Below are positions 8,820 through 17,958 of a DNA stretch of 64,000 nt, piece by piece; position 1 is the stretch's first letter, and each line of letters starts with the position of its first letter. The stretch covers positions 5,745 through 69,744 of the forward strand of contig WRPG01000043.1 in NCBI GenBank assembly GCA_009773355.1, given 5' to 3'. Position numbers and translations under genes: made by a program. This DNA comes from Limisphaerales bacterium (lineage in GTDB: Bacteria; Verrucomicrobiota; Verrucomicrobiia; Limisphaerales; SXTU01). The notes beneath the pieces are model-generated. The model saw only the letters and a program-made list of their open reading frames with translations. It ran no database searches and had not been told where the DNA came from.

Positions 8820-10193
8820 GTGAATCTCCGCCCACTCCTCGCCGCCCTCCGCCGCGTCCTCGCCGCCGATGAACTCCGGGTGGACGACGCGACGCGCCAG
8901 GCGCACGCCGGCGACAAGTGGTTCGCCGCCCACCCGCCGGACATCGTCGCGCTGCCCAAGACTCCCGAAGCTGTCGCCGTCGTGCTGCGCATCGCGAACG
9001 AGCATCGCGTTCCCGTGACGCCGCGCGGCGCGGGCTACGGCTACGTGGGCGGTTGCGTGCCGGTGAAAGGCGGCATCGCGCTTTCGGTCGCGCGGATGAA
9101 CCGCATCCGGGAAATCAACCCGCGCGACTTCGTGGCGGTCGTCGAGCCGGGCGTGCTCACCGCGAAGCTCCAGGCCGCCGCCGAGAAGCGCGGCCTCTAC
9201 TACCCGCCCGACCCCGCCAGCCGCGCGGACTGCTCGCTCGGCGGCAACATCGCCACCAACGCCGGCGGCCCGCGCTGCCTCAAATACGGCGTCACCCGCG
9301 ACTACGTGCTGGGTCTGCAAGTCGCGCTCGCCGATGGCCGGCTCGTCCGCCTCGGCAGCCGTTGCCACAAGAACAAGACCGGCTTCGACTTGCATCGCGT
9401 CTTCGTCGGCTCGGAGGGTTTGCTCGGCGTCGTGACCGAGGCCACGCTCAAGCTCCTGCCGCTGCCGCCCTACCGCGCGTTGCTCGGCGTCGGCTTCGAC
9501 ACCACGCGCGGCGCGGCGCGTTCGCTCGCCGCCATCTTCAAGGCCGGCTTCCTGCCGTGCGCGCTGGAAATCGCCGACGAGTTCACGCTCGCCGCCGCCT
9601 ACCAGCGCACCAAGAGCGAGCAGCTCGCCGGCTGCCGGGCGATTCTATTTGTGGAACTCGACGGCCAGGAGCGCTCCGTCCGCGCCGAGTTGAAGGACGT
9701 GGAGCGGCTGGTCGCCGCGCAGAAGCCGATCTTCGTGAACCGCGCTTTCGGCGGTGCCGCAGTCGAGTCGCTCTGGGGTTTGCGCCGTGAGTTCAGCTAC
9801 GCGCTGCGCGACACCGGCCTGGCCAAGATCAATGAGGACATCACTGTCCCGCGCGGGCGGCTGGAGGAGCTGTTCAAGTTCGCCGCGCGCCTGCAGAAGC
9901 GGCACGGCCTGCCGGTCGCCTGCTTCGGCCACGCCGGCGACGGCAACATCCATGTGAACGTCATGGTGGACTACGCCCAGCCCGGCAACCGCGCCCGTGC
10001 CGACGCCGCGCTGGACGACCTCTTCCGGCAAATCCTGGCCTGGGGCGGCGTCATCACCGGCGAGCACGGCATTGGCCTGGCGAAGAAGCCGTGGTGGCCG
10101 CTGGCCGCGAACGAGGACGTGCGCGCCCTGCATCGCACGCTCAAGCGCGCCCTCGACCCGCGCGGCATTCTGAACCCGGGGAAGTTCGTCTAG
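8820..10193 (+). CDS. FAD-linked oxidase, glycolate oxidase/D-lactate dehydrogenase type (GlcD-like)
   Basis: This flavoenzyme of the FAD-binding type 4 family is 457 residues, predicted to oxidise a 2-hydroxy acid such as glycolate or D-lactate. The N-terminal PP-loop has PVTPRGAGYGYVGG, and SLGGNIATNAGG binds FAD. The C-terminal catalytic part carries FGHAGDGNIHVN and ITGEHGIGLAKKPW, typical of GlcD. The start is GTG at 8820, immediately after a repeat hairpin. No glcE or glcF follows, so it may act alone or with partners elsewhere. The exact substrate cannot be told from sequence. Confidence 0.9.
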   Translation: MNLRPLLAALRRVLAADELRVDDATRQAHAGDKWFAAHPPDIVALPKTPEAVAVVLRIANEHRVPVTPRGAGYGYVGGCVPVKGGIALSVARMNRIREINPRDFVAVVEPGVLTAKLQAAAEKRGLYYPPDPASRADCSLGGNIATNAGGPRCLKYGVTRDYVLGLQVALADGRLVRLGSRCHKNKTGFDLHRVFVGSEGLLGVVTEATLKLLPLPPYRALLGVGFDTTRGAARSLAAIFKAGFLPCALEIADEFTLAAAYQRTKSEQLAGCRAILFVELDGQERSVRAELKDVERLVAAQKPIFVNRAFGGAAVESLWGLRREFSYALRDTGLAKINEDITVPRGRLEELFKFAARLQKRHGLPVACFGHAGDGNIHVNVMVDYAQPGNRARADAALDDLFRQILAWGGVITGEHGIGLAKKPWWPLAANEDVRALHRTLKRALDPRGILNPGKFV

Positions 10194-10194
10194 C

Positions 10195-10257
10195 CTGCCG
10201 CCGGCCGGTGGGGCGAGGCTCCTGCCGAGCCGGAGGACGCCCCACCGGCCCGGCAGC
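10195..10257. repeat. GC-rich palindromic element after the glcD-like gene
   Basis: Outer arms around GCCGGTGGGGCG (left) and CGCCCCACCGGC (right) enclose a second hairpin, GGCTC-ctgcc-GAGCC. The element begins just after the TAG stop of the glcD-like gene and may act as a terminator, although no T-run follows. Fourteen of its bases recur, inverted, at the very start of the window. Confidence 0.75.
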
Positions 10258-10313
10258 AACCTTCCGCGAACTTTTTCCTCCCGTCCGCCGTCCAACACCG
10301 ACACAATCCAGCC

Positions 10314-11336
10314 ATGCACACGAAGCCCGCCGTTTCCCGCCGTCAGTTCACCCTCGCCACCGCCGCCTTCGCGTTGGGTGCCGCCTCCACCCGCGCGGCC
10401 GGGAAGCAGGGTTTCACCACCGAGAAATCCGCCGCCGGCATCGTGGTCAAGCACAACGGCCAGTTCTTCACCGAGTATGTCACGCTCTCGCAGAACAAGC
10501 CGATTCTCTGGCCCATCGTCGGCCCCACCGGCAAGGAGATGACCCGCCGTTACCCGATGGACAAGGTGGAGGGCGAGCAGCACGACCACCCGCACCATCG
10601 CTCCTTCTACTTCGGCCACCAGAACATCGGCGGCCTCGAATTCTGGCATGACGCCTCCACCTTCGAGGGGCCGAAAGTCACGCCGGAGCAGCTCAAGGCC
10701 AAGCTCGCCCACCTCGGCGTCACGAAGCACCGCGAGTTCAAGGAATTCTCCGCCGGCGCGGACAAGGCGGTGATCGCGGTCGCCAACGACTACATCGCCT
10801 TCGAGGGTGGCCGGAAAATCCTGGAGGACACGCGCCGCTTCACCTTCCGCGCCGACGCCAGCACGCGGACGGTGGACGTGGAGATCGAGTTTCACAACAG
10901 CACGAAGGAACCCGTCGTCTTCGCCGACATGAAGGACGCCGGGTTCAGTCTGCGCCTGCCCACCTCGATGGCGCTTACCTCCAAGCAGGGCGGCAAGATC
11001 ATCAACAGCGAGGGCGTCACCGACAAGGACACCTGGGCCAAGCGCGCCAAGTGGGTGGACTACCACGGACCCGTGAAGGGCGAGCACCTCGGCGTCGCCT
11101 TCATGGATCACCCGACGAGCTTCCGCCATCCGACGCCCTGGCATGTGCGCGACTACGGCCTGTTCACCGCGAACGCCTTCGGGAGCAAGAGCCTCGACAA
11201 GAACCTCCCCGACGCCGCGCACACGCTGAAGCCGGGCGAAAAGCTGAAGCTTCGCTACCGCATCCTCTTCCACAAAGGCGACGAGAAGGCTGCCAACATC
11301 GCCGCCGCCTACGAGCGGTTTGCGAAGGAGAAGTGA
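10314..11336 (+). CDS. DUF6807 (PmoA-family) secreted protein
   Basis: The product is 340 residues with a Tat-type leader (SRRQFTLATAAFALGAAS). The body matches DUF6807 proteins, which databases often label 'PmoA family'. Visible hallmarks are TRRYPMDKVEGEQHDHPHHR near residue 85, a His-rich core, and FVDADMKD-like and KVDYHG-like segments (FADMKDAGFSLRLP; WVDYHGPVKGEHLGVAFMDH). Function is not established despite the label; a carbohydrate-related role is often assumed in Planctomycetota and Verrucomicrobiota. The DUF1501 gene follows with overlapping stop and start, so they probably share a transcript. Confidence 0.8.
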   Translation: MHTKPAVSRRQFTLATAAFALGAASTRAAGKQGFTTEKSAAGIVVKHNGQFFTEYVTLSQNKPILWPIVGPTGKEMTRRYPMDKVEGEQHDHPHHRSFYFGHQNIGGLEFWHDASTFEGPKVTPEQLKAKLAHLGVTKHREFKEFSAGADKAVIAVANDYIAFEGGRKILEDTRRFTFRADASTRTVDVEIEFHNSTKEPVVFADMKDAGFSLRLPTSMALTSKQGGKIINSEGVTDKDTWAKRAKWVDYHGPVKGEHLGVAFMDHPTSFRHPTPWHVRDYGLFTANAFGSKSLDKNLPDAAHTLKPGEKLKLRYRILFHKGDEKAANIAAAYERFAKEK

Positions 11337-12756
11337 CCTTCGCCGTGCGCACGCCGCAGCCATGCAATCCCTCTTCGCTCGTCCTGCGCGAACACGTTTC
11401 GCGGCGTGAGTGGCTGCGGGTGGGTGGGCTGGGCTGCCTCGGACTTTCCCTCGGCGGGCTGGTCAAGGCGCAGGCCGGCGCGGCCAAACCGACGACCGGC
11501 GGCACCTTCGGCAAGGCCAAGCACTGCATCATCCTCTTCCTCGGCGGCGGCCCGCCGCAGCACGAGACCTTCGATCCCAAGCCCGACGCGCCGCGCGAGA
11601 TTCGCGGCGAGTTCAAACCCATTGCCACCAGCGTCCCCGGGATACACTTCTCCGAGCTGCTGCCGCGCACCGCAAAGGCCGCGCATCACCTTGCCGTCGT
11701 GCGCTCGATGTTCACCGACGTGAACAGCCACGCGACCAGCGGCTACTGGATGCTGACCGGCACGCGGCACGAATCGCAGGCCGAGAGCCTGCCGCCCAGC
11801 TCCGCCGACTGGCCCAGCCTCGCCGCTGTCATTGGCGCGCTCAAGCCCAGCGAGCGCTCGCCGTTCAACTCCGTGCTGCTGCCGGAGATGATCCACAACA
11901 ACCCGAACATCACCTGGCCGGGGCAGGACGGCGGCTTCATGGGGCACACTTGGAATCCCTCCGTGTTCAAGTGCGACCCTGCCGCGCCGGGCTTTGAGAT
12001 TGACGGCCTGAAACTCCCCGCTGGCGTTTCGCCGTTGCGCGTCACTGAGCGCGCCAGCCTGCTGCGCCAGTTCGACGACCATTTCCTCGCCACCGCCCGC
12101 AGCGAATCCATCGCCGCGCTGGATCGGGTGCAACAACGGGCCTTTGACGTCGTGCAAAACGCCGCGACCCGCGCCGCCTTCGAGTTGGAGCGCGAGAGCG
12201 CCGCCATGCGCGACCGCTACGGCCGGCACAAGTTCGGCCAGAGCTGCCTGCTGGCGCGTCGGCTCATCGAGTCCGGCGCGCGCCTCGTGCAGGTGAACTG
12301 GCCGCGCGAGCCGCGTGACACCGAGGTGGGCAACCCGCTCTGGGACACGCACCAGAAGAACGCCGAGCGCGTGCGCGACGTGCTCTGCCCGCAGCTCGAC
12401 TCCGCGCTGCCCACGTTGCTCGCAGACTTGGAGGAGCGCGGTCTGCTGGCTGAGACGCTCGTGGTGGCGATGGGTGAGTTTGGCCGGACGCCGAAGCACA
12501 ACGGCAGCGGCGGGCGCGACCACTGGGGCCATTGCTCTCGGTCGCGCTGGCCGGCGGCGGCGTGCGCGGCGGGCAGGTCATCGGCGCGAGCGACCGCATT
12601 GGTGGCTATCCGGCGGACCGCCCGCAGCGCCCGCAGGATCTGGCCGCGACAATTTTCCACCTGCTGGGCATTGACCCGCACGGCTTCTTCGAGGATCGCG
12701 GCGGACGGGCACGTCCCTTGCAAACCGGCGGGGACGTGATCCGCGAGCTGGCGTAG
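11333..12756 (+). pseudogene. DUF1501 family protein, frameshifted near the C-terminus
   Basis: The Tat-like leader (SRREWLRVGGLGCLGLSLGG) and sulfatase-like DUF1501 core (HCIILFLGGGPPQHETFDPK; VVAMGEFGRTPKHNGSGG) read in one frame to about 12530. After GGRDHWGH the family continuation (LSVALAGGGVRGGQVIGASD, then IGGYPADRP) is in the next frame and runs to a TAG at 12754-12756. One missing base near 12524-12530 would explain this. Either the gene has recently decayed or the assembly has a single-base error. The GTG at 11333 overlaps the TGA of the DUF6807 gene and is the likely start. DUF1501 proteins are exported and usually pair with PSD1 cytochromes, but here no PSD1 is adjacent. Confidence 0.8.
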
Positions 12757-12781
12757 TTGGCCGGTGACTTCAGCCCGCAAG

Positions 12782-12883
12782 CCCGTGCCGGCGATTTGCA
12801 ATCGCCGTCGGGCGGGTGGATTTCACGAGGCGGCCTTGAGCTGCTGCGGCCCACGAACGGCGATTGCAAAGCGCCGGCACGGG
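12782..12883. repeat. Palindromic inverted-repeat element at a convergent junction
   Basis: The arms at 12782-12807 and 12858-12883 are 26 bases each with one mismatch. Each starts with CCCGTGCCGGCG and contains the inner palindrome CGATTTGCAATCG or its variant. It lies between the convergent DUF1501 and HpnA-like genes and may terminate transcription from both sides. Confidence 0.85.
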
Positions 12884-12911
12884 ACAAAGCGGGCCGGAGT
12901 CCCGCGCTCCG

Positions 12912-13919
12912 TCACCGCTTCAGGTAGTCATTCTGCCGGAACCACTCGGCGGCGTCCGCCAGCGCCTCGCGCGGCGGGGTCTGCGGCAGGCCGAGTTCGC
13001 GGACGGCCTTGGCGGGGTTGAAGAACATCTTGTAGCGCGCCATGCGCACGCCGGCGAGCGGGGCCTTGGGCGGCTTGCCGGTGATTTTGGAAATGCCCTC
13101 GTCCACGTAGGCGGCCAGCAGCGGGATGAGATAGGGCAGGCGCACCTTGGGCGCGGGCACGCCGGTGATGTCCTGCAACACGGCGAACGCCTCGCGCATC
13201 GTCCAGTTGCCCTCCGCGTTGCCGAGGATGTAGCGCTCGCCCAGCCGCCCCTTCTCCGCCGCGAGGATGTGCCCGACCGCCACATCGCGGACGTGGACCC
13301 AGTTCAGGCCGGTGTCGAGATAGGCGGGCATGGCGCGGTTGAGGAAGTCCACGATGACCTGGCCGGTGGGCGTGGGCTTCACGTCGCGCGGGCCGACGGG
13401 CGCGCTGGGATTGACGATGACGATGGGCGCGCCCTGGCGGGCCAGCCCGCGCGCGACCACCTCCGCGCGCCACTTGGAGAGCTTGTAGTGGTTGCTCATC
13501 TGCGCCTCGGAGACGGGGGCGTCCTCGTCGGTCGGCGTGATCTGGCCGTTCACCGCGCGCGGCAGACCGATGCAGCCGACCGTGCTCGTATAGACGATGC
13601 GCGAGCAGTCGGAGAGGAACGCCGTCTCCAGCACATGGCGCGTGCCTTCGACGTTCGTGGCATACATGACGCGGTAGTCCGGCAGCCAGAGGTGGTAGCT
13701 GGCGGCGACGTGGAAGCACCAGTCAAAGCCCCGCATCCCGGCGCGGAGAATGTTGCGGTCGCCCACGTCCCCTTCGAGCACCTCGTAGTCCGCGCCCTCC
13801 AGCCCGCGCAAGTCCGCGCCGGGCCGGGCCAGCACGCGGACCGAATGGCCGCGCCGGGTCAGCTCGTGGACAAGGTTGGCCCCGATGAAGCCGGAGCCGC
13901 CGGTGACAAAACACTTCAT
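12912..13919 (-). CDS. NAD-dependent epimerase/dehydratase, HpnA-like
   Basis: This extended short-chain dehydrogenase is 335 residues. The N-terminal NAD site is TGGSGFIGANLVHEL, a CFHVAASYHLW segment follows, and the catalytic YxxxK is seen as YKLSK. Segments such as DYRVMYATNVEGTRHVLE and PVGPRDVKPTPTGQVIVDFL resemble HpnA, the hopanoid-associated sugar epimerase, and dihydroflavonol-reductase-like enzymes. Hopanoid synthesis genes are not in the window, so the HpnA assignment rests on sequence feel only. The start at 13919 (MKCFVTGGSG) gives a canonical N-terminus. It is transcribed divergently from the cytochrome gene; the 142-base gap shows no clear promoter. Confidence 0.82.
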   Translation of the reverse strand: MKCFVTGGSGFIGANLVHELTRRGHSVRVLARPGADLRGLEGADYEVLEGDVGDRNILRAGMRGFDWCFHVAASYHLWLPDYRVMYATNVEGTRHVLETAFLSDCSRIVYTSTVGCIGLPRAVNGQITPTDEDAPVSEAQMSNHYKLSKWRAEVVARGLARQGAPIVIVNPSAPVGPRDVKPTPTGQVIVDFLNRAMPAYLDTGLNWVHVRDVAVGHILAAEKGRLGERYILGNAEGNWTMREAFAVLQDITGVPAPKVRLPYLIPLLAAYVDEGISKITGKPPKAPLAGVRMARYKMFFNPAKAVRELGLPQTPPREALADAAEWFRQNDYLKR

Positions 13920-14061
13920 TGCTCGCCCGCGCCGCAGCGCAATTGGCCGCGCAGCTTGGCGGGCCGCGTGCGCCCGCACAAGCCAAACGCTTGGCAATTC
14001 TTGACGCGTCTCCGGCAATTTCCCGCTCCCGCCTGGCCGCCTTCGCTGCTTTGCTGGCGGG

Positions 14062-14841
14062 GTGCAACGGTCCGGCATCGGGCGCGCGCTGCTCGCGCTG
14101 CTGAGTTGCGTCGCGCTCGCGCGCGACGCGGCGGCGGCGGATTTTTCCCCGCCGGACGAGTCACTCTACCTGATGGGCCGCTACGTGTATGAGCGCAACT
14201 GCCTCGTCTGCCACGGGCGCTGGGGTGACGGCGACGGCGAGATGGCCAAGGGCATGATCCCCAAGCCGCGCAAGTTCTCCGCCGGCATCTTCAAGTATCG
14301 CACCACGCCCGCCGGCACGCTGCCCACGGACGACGACCTCATCCGCACCGTCCGCGGCGGGCGCGCGAACACCTCGATGCCTTACTTCACCCAGCTCTCC
14401 GACCGCGAGGTGCGCGCCGTGATCGAGTTCATCAAGTTCTTCTCTCCGAAGTGGCGCAGGCCGGAGAACTTCGCCGCACCCGTGAAACTGCCGGAGCCGC
14501 CGGCCTGGCTGGACAAAGAGGCGGAGGCCGCTACCCGCGCCGCGCCGGGCAAGGCCACCTTCGCGCTCGCGTGCGCAAGCTGCCACGGCGAGCACGGCGA
14601 CGGCAAAGGCCCGGCCCTCGCCGAGTTGAAAGACGCGTGGGGCGACCCCGCCTATCCCGCCGACCTGCGCCTGCCCGCGTTCCGCAACGGCCGCGCGCCC
14701 GCCGACATCTTCCGCGTGCTGACACTGGGCATTCACGGCACGCCGATGGCGTCGTTTGCCGAGGCGCTGACGGAGGAGCAACGATGGGAACTCGCCGCCT
14801 TCATCGGCACGCTGCGTCCGCCAAAGACGGCGAAGAGGTGA
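14062..14841 (+). CDS. Diheme cytochrome c, periplasmic
   Basis: The product is 259 residues with a signal peptide (ALLALLSCVALARDAAA) and two c-type heme sites, CLVCHG near residue 50 and CASCHG near residue 170. Each domain has a downstream methionine that could be the distal ligand (TSMPYF and GTPMASF). It is likely a soluble periplasmic electron carrier. The start is GTG at 14062. It converges on the DUF3106 gene with a six-base gap. Confidence 0.9.
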   Translation: MQRSGIGRALLALLSCVALARDAAAADFSPPDESLYLMGRYVYERNCLVCHGRWGDGDGEMAKGMIPKPRKFSAGIFKYRTTPAGTLPTDDDLIRTVRGGRANTSMPYFTQLSDREVRAVIEFIKFFSPKWRRPENFAAPVKLPEPPAWLDKEAEAATRAAPGKATFALACASCHGEHGDGKGPALAELKDAWGDPAYPADLRLPAFRNGRAPADIFRVLTLGIHGTPMASFAEALTEEQRWELAAFIGTLRPPKTAKR

Positions 14842-14847
14842 CGCGGT

Positions 14848-15729
14848 TCAGCGCTTGGCTTCGTGGAAGCCCGGCGGCAACGGCGGCATGCCCGCGCCGG
14901 GCGGCAGCGGGGGAAACTCAATCACGACCTTGCGCCACGCCGCGCGCTCGGACTCGGGCATCTTCTTCCATTGCTCCGCATTCGCGTAGAACTGTGCCTG
15001 CTCGGCCTGCGACATCTGGCCGAGCTTCTTCAGCGCGGCGAGGCAGGCGGCGCGATCCTCGGCGGTGAGCTGTTCGAACTCGCCCAGCGTGCGCGTGGCC
15101 TCGGCCCGCTTCGGCTCCGGCAGCGCGGCGACTACCTTCGTCTTCGTCCGCTCGTCGAGGCGGAAGTAGTGCGTGAAGTTGTCGAGCAACTGCTCGCGCT
15201 GCCGGGCGTCGAGCGTCTGCCAGTGCGCGACGTTGTCCGGCGTATTCGGCTCCAGGCCGGGCGGCAGCGGAGGAAACGCGTTGGGAACCGCCGGGCGCGT
15301 CATCGCCTTGAGCAGCCGTTCGTTCGTGAGGACTTCGCGCTGAATCTCGGCGGGCAGCTTGTCCCACGCCGCCAGCCGCTCCTCGACGAGCGGACCCAAG
15401 CCTTCCGGCACCGTGGCGAGCTGCGGGGCACGGGTCGCGGGAATCGTGTTGAGCAGCGGGTTCAGGTAATAGTGCAGCTCCGTCGCGCGCAGCCGCGCCT
15501 CGCGCTCGCCGGGCGCGAGCGCGTCATACTCGCGCAACCGCGTGGTGAGCACCTCGCGCACGCGGGCGGGCTTGGCGGCCAGCTCCGTGGTCCGCGCGTC
15601 GGTCCGCATCGCCAGCAGGATGCGGAAGGCGGCGATCGGACTGCGCTCGGCACGGGCGTCCGCCGGTTCCGCCGCGCGGGCGAGCACCACCGTCAGCAGC
15701 AGGACGCAAAGTTGAAGTTCCCGTCGCAT
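14848..15729 (-). CDS. DUF3106 protein, third gene of the sigma-factor operon
   Basis: The product is 293 residues with a signal peptide (LQLCVLLLTVVLARAAE) and a helical, charged body. It carries repeated P-L-P-P-G segments (FPPLPPGLEPN and FPPLPPGAGMPPLPPG) and repeated helix motifs such as LDARQREQLLDNF and LTAEDRAACLAALKKL, as in DUF3106 proteins. These are often encoded beside ECF sigma factors and look like periplasmic sensors or stress proteins, but the role is unproven. It starts three bases after the anti-sigma-like gene stops, so the three genes form one operon. Confidence 0.78.
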   Translation of the reverse strand: MRRELQLCVLLLTVVLARAAEPADARAERSPIAAFRILLAMRTDARTTELAAKPARVREVLTTRLREYDALAPGEREARLRATELHYYLNPLLNTIPATRAPQLATVPEGLGPLVEERLAAWDKLPAEIQREVLTNERLLKAMTRPAVPNAFPPLPPGLEPNTPDNVAHWQTLDARQREQLLDNFTHYFRLDERTKTKVVAALPEPKRAEATRTLGEFEQLTAEDRAACLAALKKLGQMSQAEQAQFYANAEQWKKMPESERAAWRKVVIEFPPLPPGAGMPPLPPGFHEAKR

Positions 15730-15732
15730 GGT

Positions 15733-16233
15733 TCAACGCAACTGTTCCAGCGCCGCCAGCAGTTCCACATCCGCCGCCGACTGGTTCAAACGGCTGATGG
15801 CCTCAAAGTCCTTGAGCAGCTCCACGCTCGGCACCCGCGCGAAGGTGGCGACCTGCTCGATGCTGCGCGCGACCTGCCCGGGCGAACGGGCGCGGCGGCC
15901 CTGGACGACCACGACCGCCGTCAGCAGCAGCACGGCGAGCGCAAACTGCTGCGCCAGCGACGGCCAGCGGAGCCAGGTGCGCCAGCCGGTTTCCGCCGCC
16001 GAGGGCTTTCGCTCCACTGCCTCGATGTCCTGCCAGACGCGGGCCATGAAGTTCGAGGGCACGGGCGGCTCCGTCAGCCGGCGGAGCGCCGCGCTGAGAC
16101 GGGTTTCCTCGGTCCAGCGCGCGCGGTCGGAGGGGTGCGCGGCCAGCCAGCTTTCCAGCCGCGCCTGCTCGTCCGGTGTCAGCGGGCGCTTGTGCCGGAG
16201 GGCGAGGAGATCTTCAAACATTGCGTCGTTCAT
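15733..16233 (-). CDS. Putative anti-sigma factor, single-pass membrane protein
   Basis: The product is 166 residues. The N-terminal helical domain (FEDLLALRHKRPLTPDEQAR, then SDRARW) resembles the cytoplasmic domain of anti-sigma factors seen beside ECF sigma genes. One membrane helix (FALAVLLLTAVVVVQG) lies near residues 97-112, followed by a short helical periplasmic tail. No zinc-binding HxxxCxxC motif is visible. The call relies on position directly after the ECF sigma gene (46-base gap) and on topology. Confidence 0.65.
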   Translation of the reverse strand: MNDAMFEDLLALRHKRPLTPDEQARLESWLAAHPSDRARWTEETRLSAALRRLTEPPVPSNFMARVWQDIEAVERKPSAAETGWRTWLRWPSLAQQFALAVLLLTAVVVVQGRRARSPGQVARSIEQVATFARVPSVELLKDFEAISRLNQSAADVELLAALEQLR

Positions 16234-16279
16234 GTTTGCCTTTTGGTTAATCGCCGGAGGTTGGTCAAAGTTGCGCGGT

Positions 16280-16888
16280 TCATTCGTCGGACCATTCGCC
16301 GGTTCGCAGGTAGGGCTTGAGCCTGGCTTTGAGCGTCTCGCGGGCGCGGTGGATGAGCGATTTCACCGCCGAGAGCGAGCAATCCAGCACTTCGGCGATG
16401 TCCTCGTAAGCCAGCTCATCCCGCTGCCAGAGCAGGAGCGCGGTGCGCTGGTTTTCGGGCAGGGCGGAGACGGCCTCGGCCACCTTCGCCTCCAGCTCTC
16501 CGCGCAGCAGCGCGTCCGGCGCGGCGGACTGGCGCTTGTCCTCGACGCTGTGGCCGCGCGGCTCGTCGTTGTCCGCGTGCGCCGGGGCGTCGAGCGATTC
16601 GGCGGGATGCCGCGAGCGGCGGCGGAATTCGTTCAGGCAAAGGTTGCGCGCGATGGTGAAAAGCCAGGTGGAAAACTTGGCCGAGGGTTCATAGCGGGCG
16701 GCGGATTTCCAGACTTGGACAAAGACGCCCTGGGCGAGGTCTTCCGCCTCCGTCGCGTCCGGCAGCGTGCGGAAGACGAAGTTCAGCACCGGCTGCTGGT
16801 ATTTGGCGACCAGCTCCTCGAACGCCACGCGGTCGCCGCGCTTCACGCGGAGCATGAGCGCGGCATCAGGGTCGGTGGCGGCGGGCAT
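16280..16888 (-). CDS. RNA polymerase sigma factor, ECF family
   Basis: The product is about 202 residues. Sigma region 2 is visible as FEELVAKYQQPVLNFVFRTL, then EAEDLAQGVFVQVWK and FSTWLFTIARNLCLNEFRRR. Region 4 follows as LPENQRTALLLWQRDELAY and CSLSAVKSLIHRARETLK. A spacer rich in Asp, Glu and Ala joins them. It heads an operon with a putative anti-sigma factor and a DUF3106 protein. The start at 16888 (MPAATDPDAAL) was preferred to the ORF start 54 bases upstream. Confidence 0.92.
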   Translation of the reverse strand: MPAATDPDAALMLRVKRGDRVAFEELVAKYQQPVLNFVFRTLPDATEAEDLAQGVFVQVWKSAARYEPSAKFSTWLFTIARNLCLNEFRRRSRHPAESLDAPAHADNDEPRGHSVEDKRQSAAPDALLRGELEAKVAEAVSALPENQRTALLLWQRDELAYEDIAEVLDCSLSAVKSLIHRARETLKARLKPYLRTGEWSDE

Positions 16889-16979
16889 CTGGCGCGACGG
16901 TAGCAAACACCGCTGGCGGGCAAAAGATGCTTCGACACACACGATTGGAACCGCCGCGCCTTTCGGCTACAACCCGCCC

Positions 16980-17675
16980 GTGCCGAATCCGCCGCTCCGC
17001 CGTCTCGACCAGTTGCTTTCCGCCTGCGGCTATTGCAGCCGGAGCGAGGCGCGGCTGTGGGTGCGCGGCGGCCGCGTGCTCGTGGCCGGACAGCGGGCGG
17101 AAGCAGTGGATCAAAAGGCGCGGGGGACGGACGTGGTCGTGGATGGCGAGCCGCTGGATTCGCCGGAGGGAATCCTCGTCCTCCTGCACAAGCCCGCCGG
17201 CTACGTCTGCTCGCACGACGCGAAGGAAGGCCCGCGCGTCTTCGACCTGCTGCCCAAGCGCTGGCTGGAGCGCAACCCACCCGTCGCGACCGTGGGCCGG
17301 CTGGACAAGGACGCGACGGGCGCGCTGGTCATCACCGACCAGGGCGAGTTGGTGCACCGCTGGACCTCGCCGAAGCGCCATGTGACGAAGCTCTACGAAG
17401 TGACCGTGGACCGCGACCTCGACGCGTCACTCATCAAACTCTTCGCCGCCGGCACGCTGCTGCTGGACGACGAGCACAAGCCCTGTCTCCCGGCGAAGCT
17501 GGAAATCGTGAACCCCCGAGAAGCGCGGCTGGAGCTGACCGAGGGCAAGTATCATCAAGTGAAGCGCATGTTCGCCAGCCAGGGCTGGACGGTCACGCGC
17601 CTGCACCGCAGCCGCTTCGGGGAATTCGAGCTGGGGGATTTGCCCGTGGGCCAGTGGCGGAAGCTCCCGTTGTAG
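16980..17675 (+). CDS. rsuA: Ribosomal small-subunit pseudouridine synthase, RsuA/RluB/E/F family
   Basis: The product is 231 residues. An N-terminal S4 RNA-binding domain (LDQLLSACGYCSRSEARLWV) precedes the catalytic domain with the signature GRLDKDATGALVITDQGEL; the Asp of RLDKDATG is the nucleophile. The motif EGKYHQVKRMF near the end is also typical. RsuA modifies U516 of 16S rRNA; the closely related RluE and RluF act on 23S, so the exact target is not certain. The start GTG at 16980 fits the family length. Its TAG stop (17673-17675) lies inside the first bases of a palindromic repeat. Confidence 0.9.
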   Translation: MPNPPLRRLDQLLSACGYCSRSEARLWVRGGRVLVAGQRAEAVDQKARGTDVVVDGEPLDSPEGILVLLHKPAGYVCSHDAKEGPRVFDLLPKRWLERNPPVATVGRLDKDATGALVITDQGELVHRWTSPKRHVTKLYEVTVDRDLDASLIKLFAAGTLLLDDEHKPCLPAKLEIVNPREARLELTEGKYHQVKRMFASQGWTVTRLHRSRFGEFELGDLPVGQWRKLPL

Positions 17676-17744
17676 CGGCGGTCTGCGACCGCCGGTGCGG
17701 GCCTTGATCGCGTTTCAGTCGGCGGTCACAGACCGCCGCCACAG
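17672..17744. repeat. Palindromic element holding the stop codons of both convergent genes
   Basis: The left arm from 17672 (GTAGCGGCGGTC, TGC, GACCGCCG) and the right arm at about 17720-17744 are near-perfect reverse complements, and each is also a palindrome. The TAG of rsuA is bases 2-4 of the element. The TGA of the CWC gene on the other strand (17726-17728) lies in the right arm. A role as bidirectional terminator is plausible. Confidence 0.85.
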
Positions 17745-17941
17745 GGTGGCGTTGCGCGCTTCGCCTCAAGCCCAATGCGGGCGCGCAGGCACGCGGGGCA
17801 CAGGCAGCCGGCGTTCGCATCCGCCGGCATCGGGAGGCGCGGCAGCTCCATGCACCAGCAAGTGTTCGCGGCGCAGTGCGCAAGGCACTGGAAGGCAGCG
17901 CCGCACTCGGGGCAGCGCTTGTTTTCAGAGTGGCGGCTCAT
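17726..17941 (-). CDS. Cysteine-rich CWC family protein
   Basis: This small protein of about 71 residues starts at 17941 (MSRHSENKRCPECG). The pattern CPECGAAFQC, then CWC-MELPRLP and a late CLCPACL matches the Cys_rich_CWC family, a predicted zinc-binding domain of unknown role. The last residues (PPCGGGL) are encoded by the palindromic repeat at 17672-17744, so the C-terminus seems to have been reshaped by the repeat. Its leader carries a separate inverted repeat at 17959-18036. Confidence 0.75.
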   Translation of the reverse strand: MSRHSENKRCPECGAAFQCLAHCAANTCWCMELPRLPMPADANAGCLCPACLRARIGLEAKRATPPCGGGL

Positions 17942-17958
17942 GGGGCAAGTGTCCGAAG

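Noticed and set aside
12864-14192. A 442-residue plus-strand frame over the HpnA-like gene
   Set aside because: It is a shadow of a recognisable epimerase on the minus strand and continues through the intergenic gap without any family signal.
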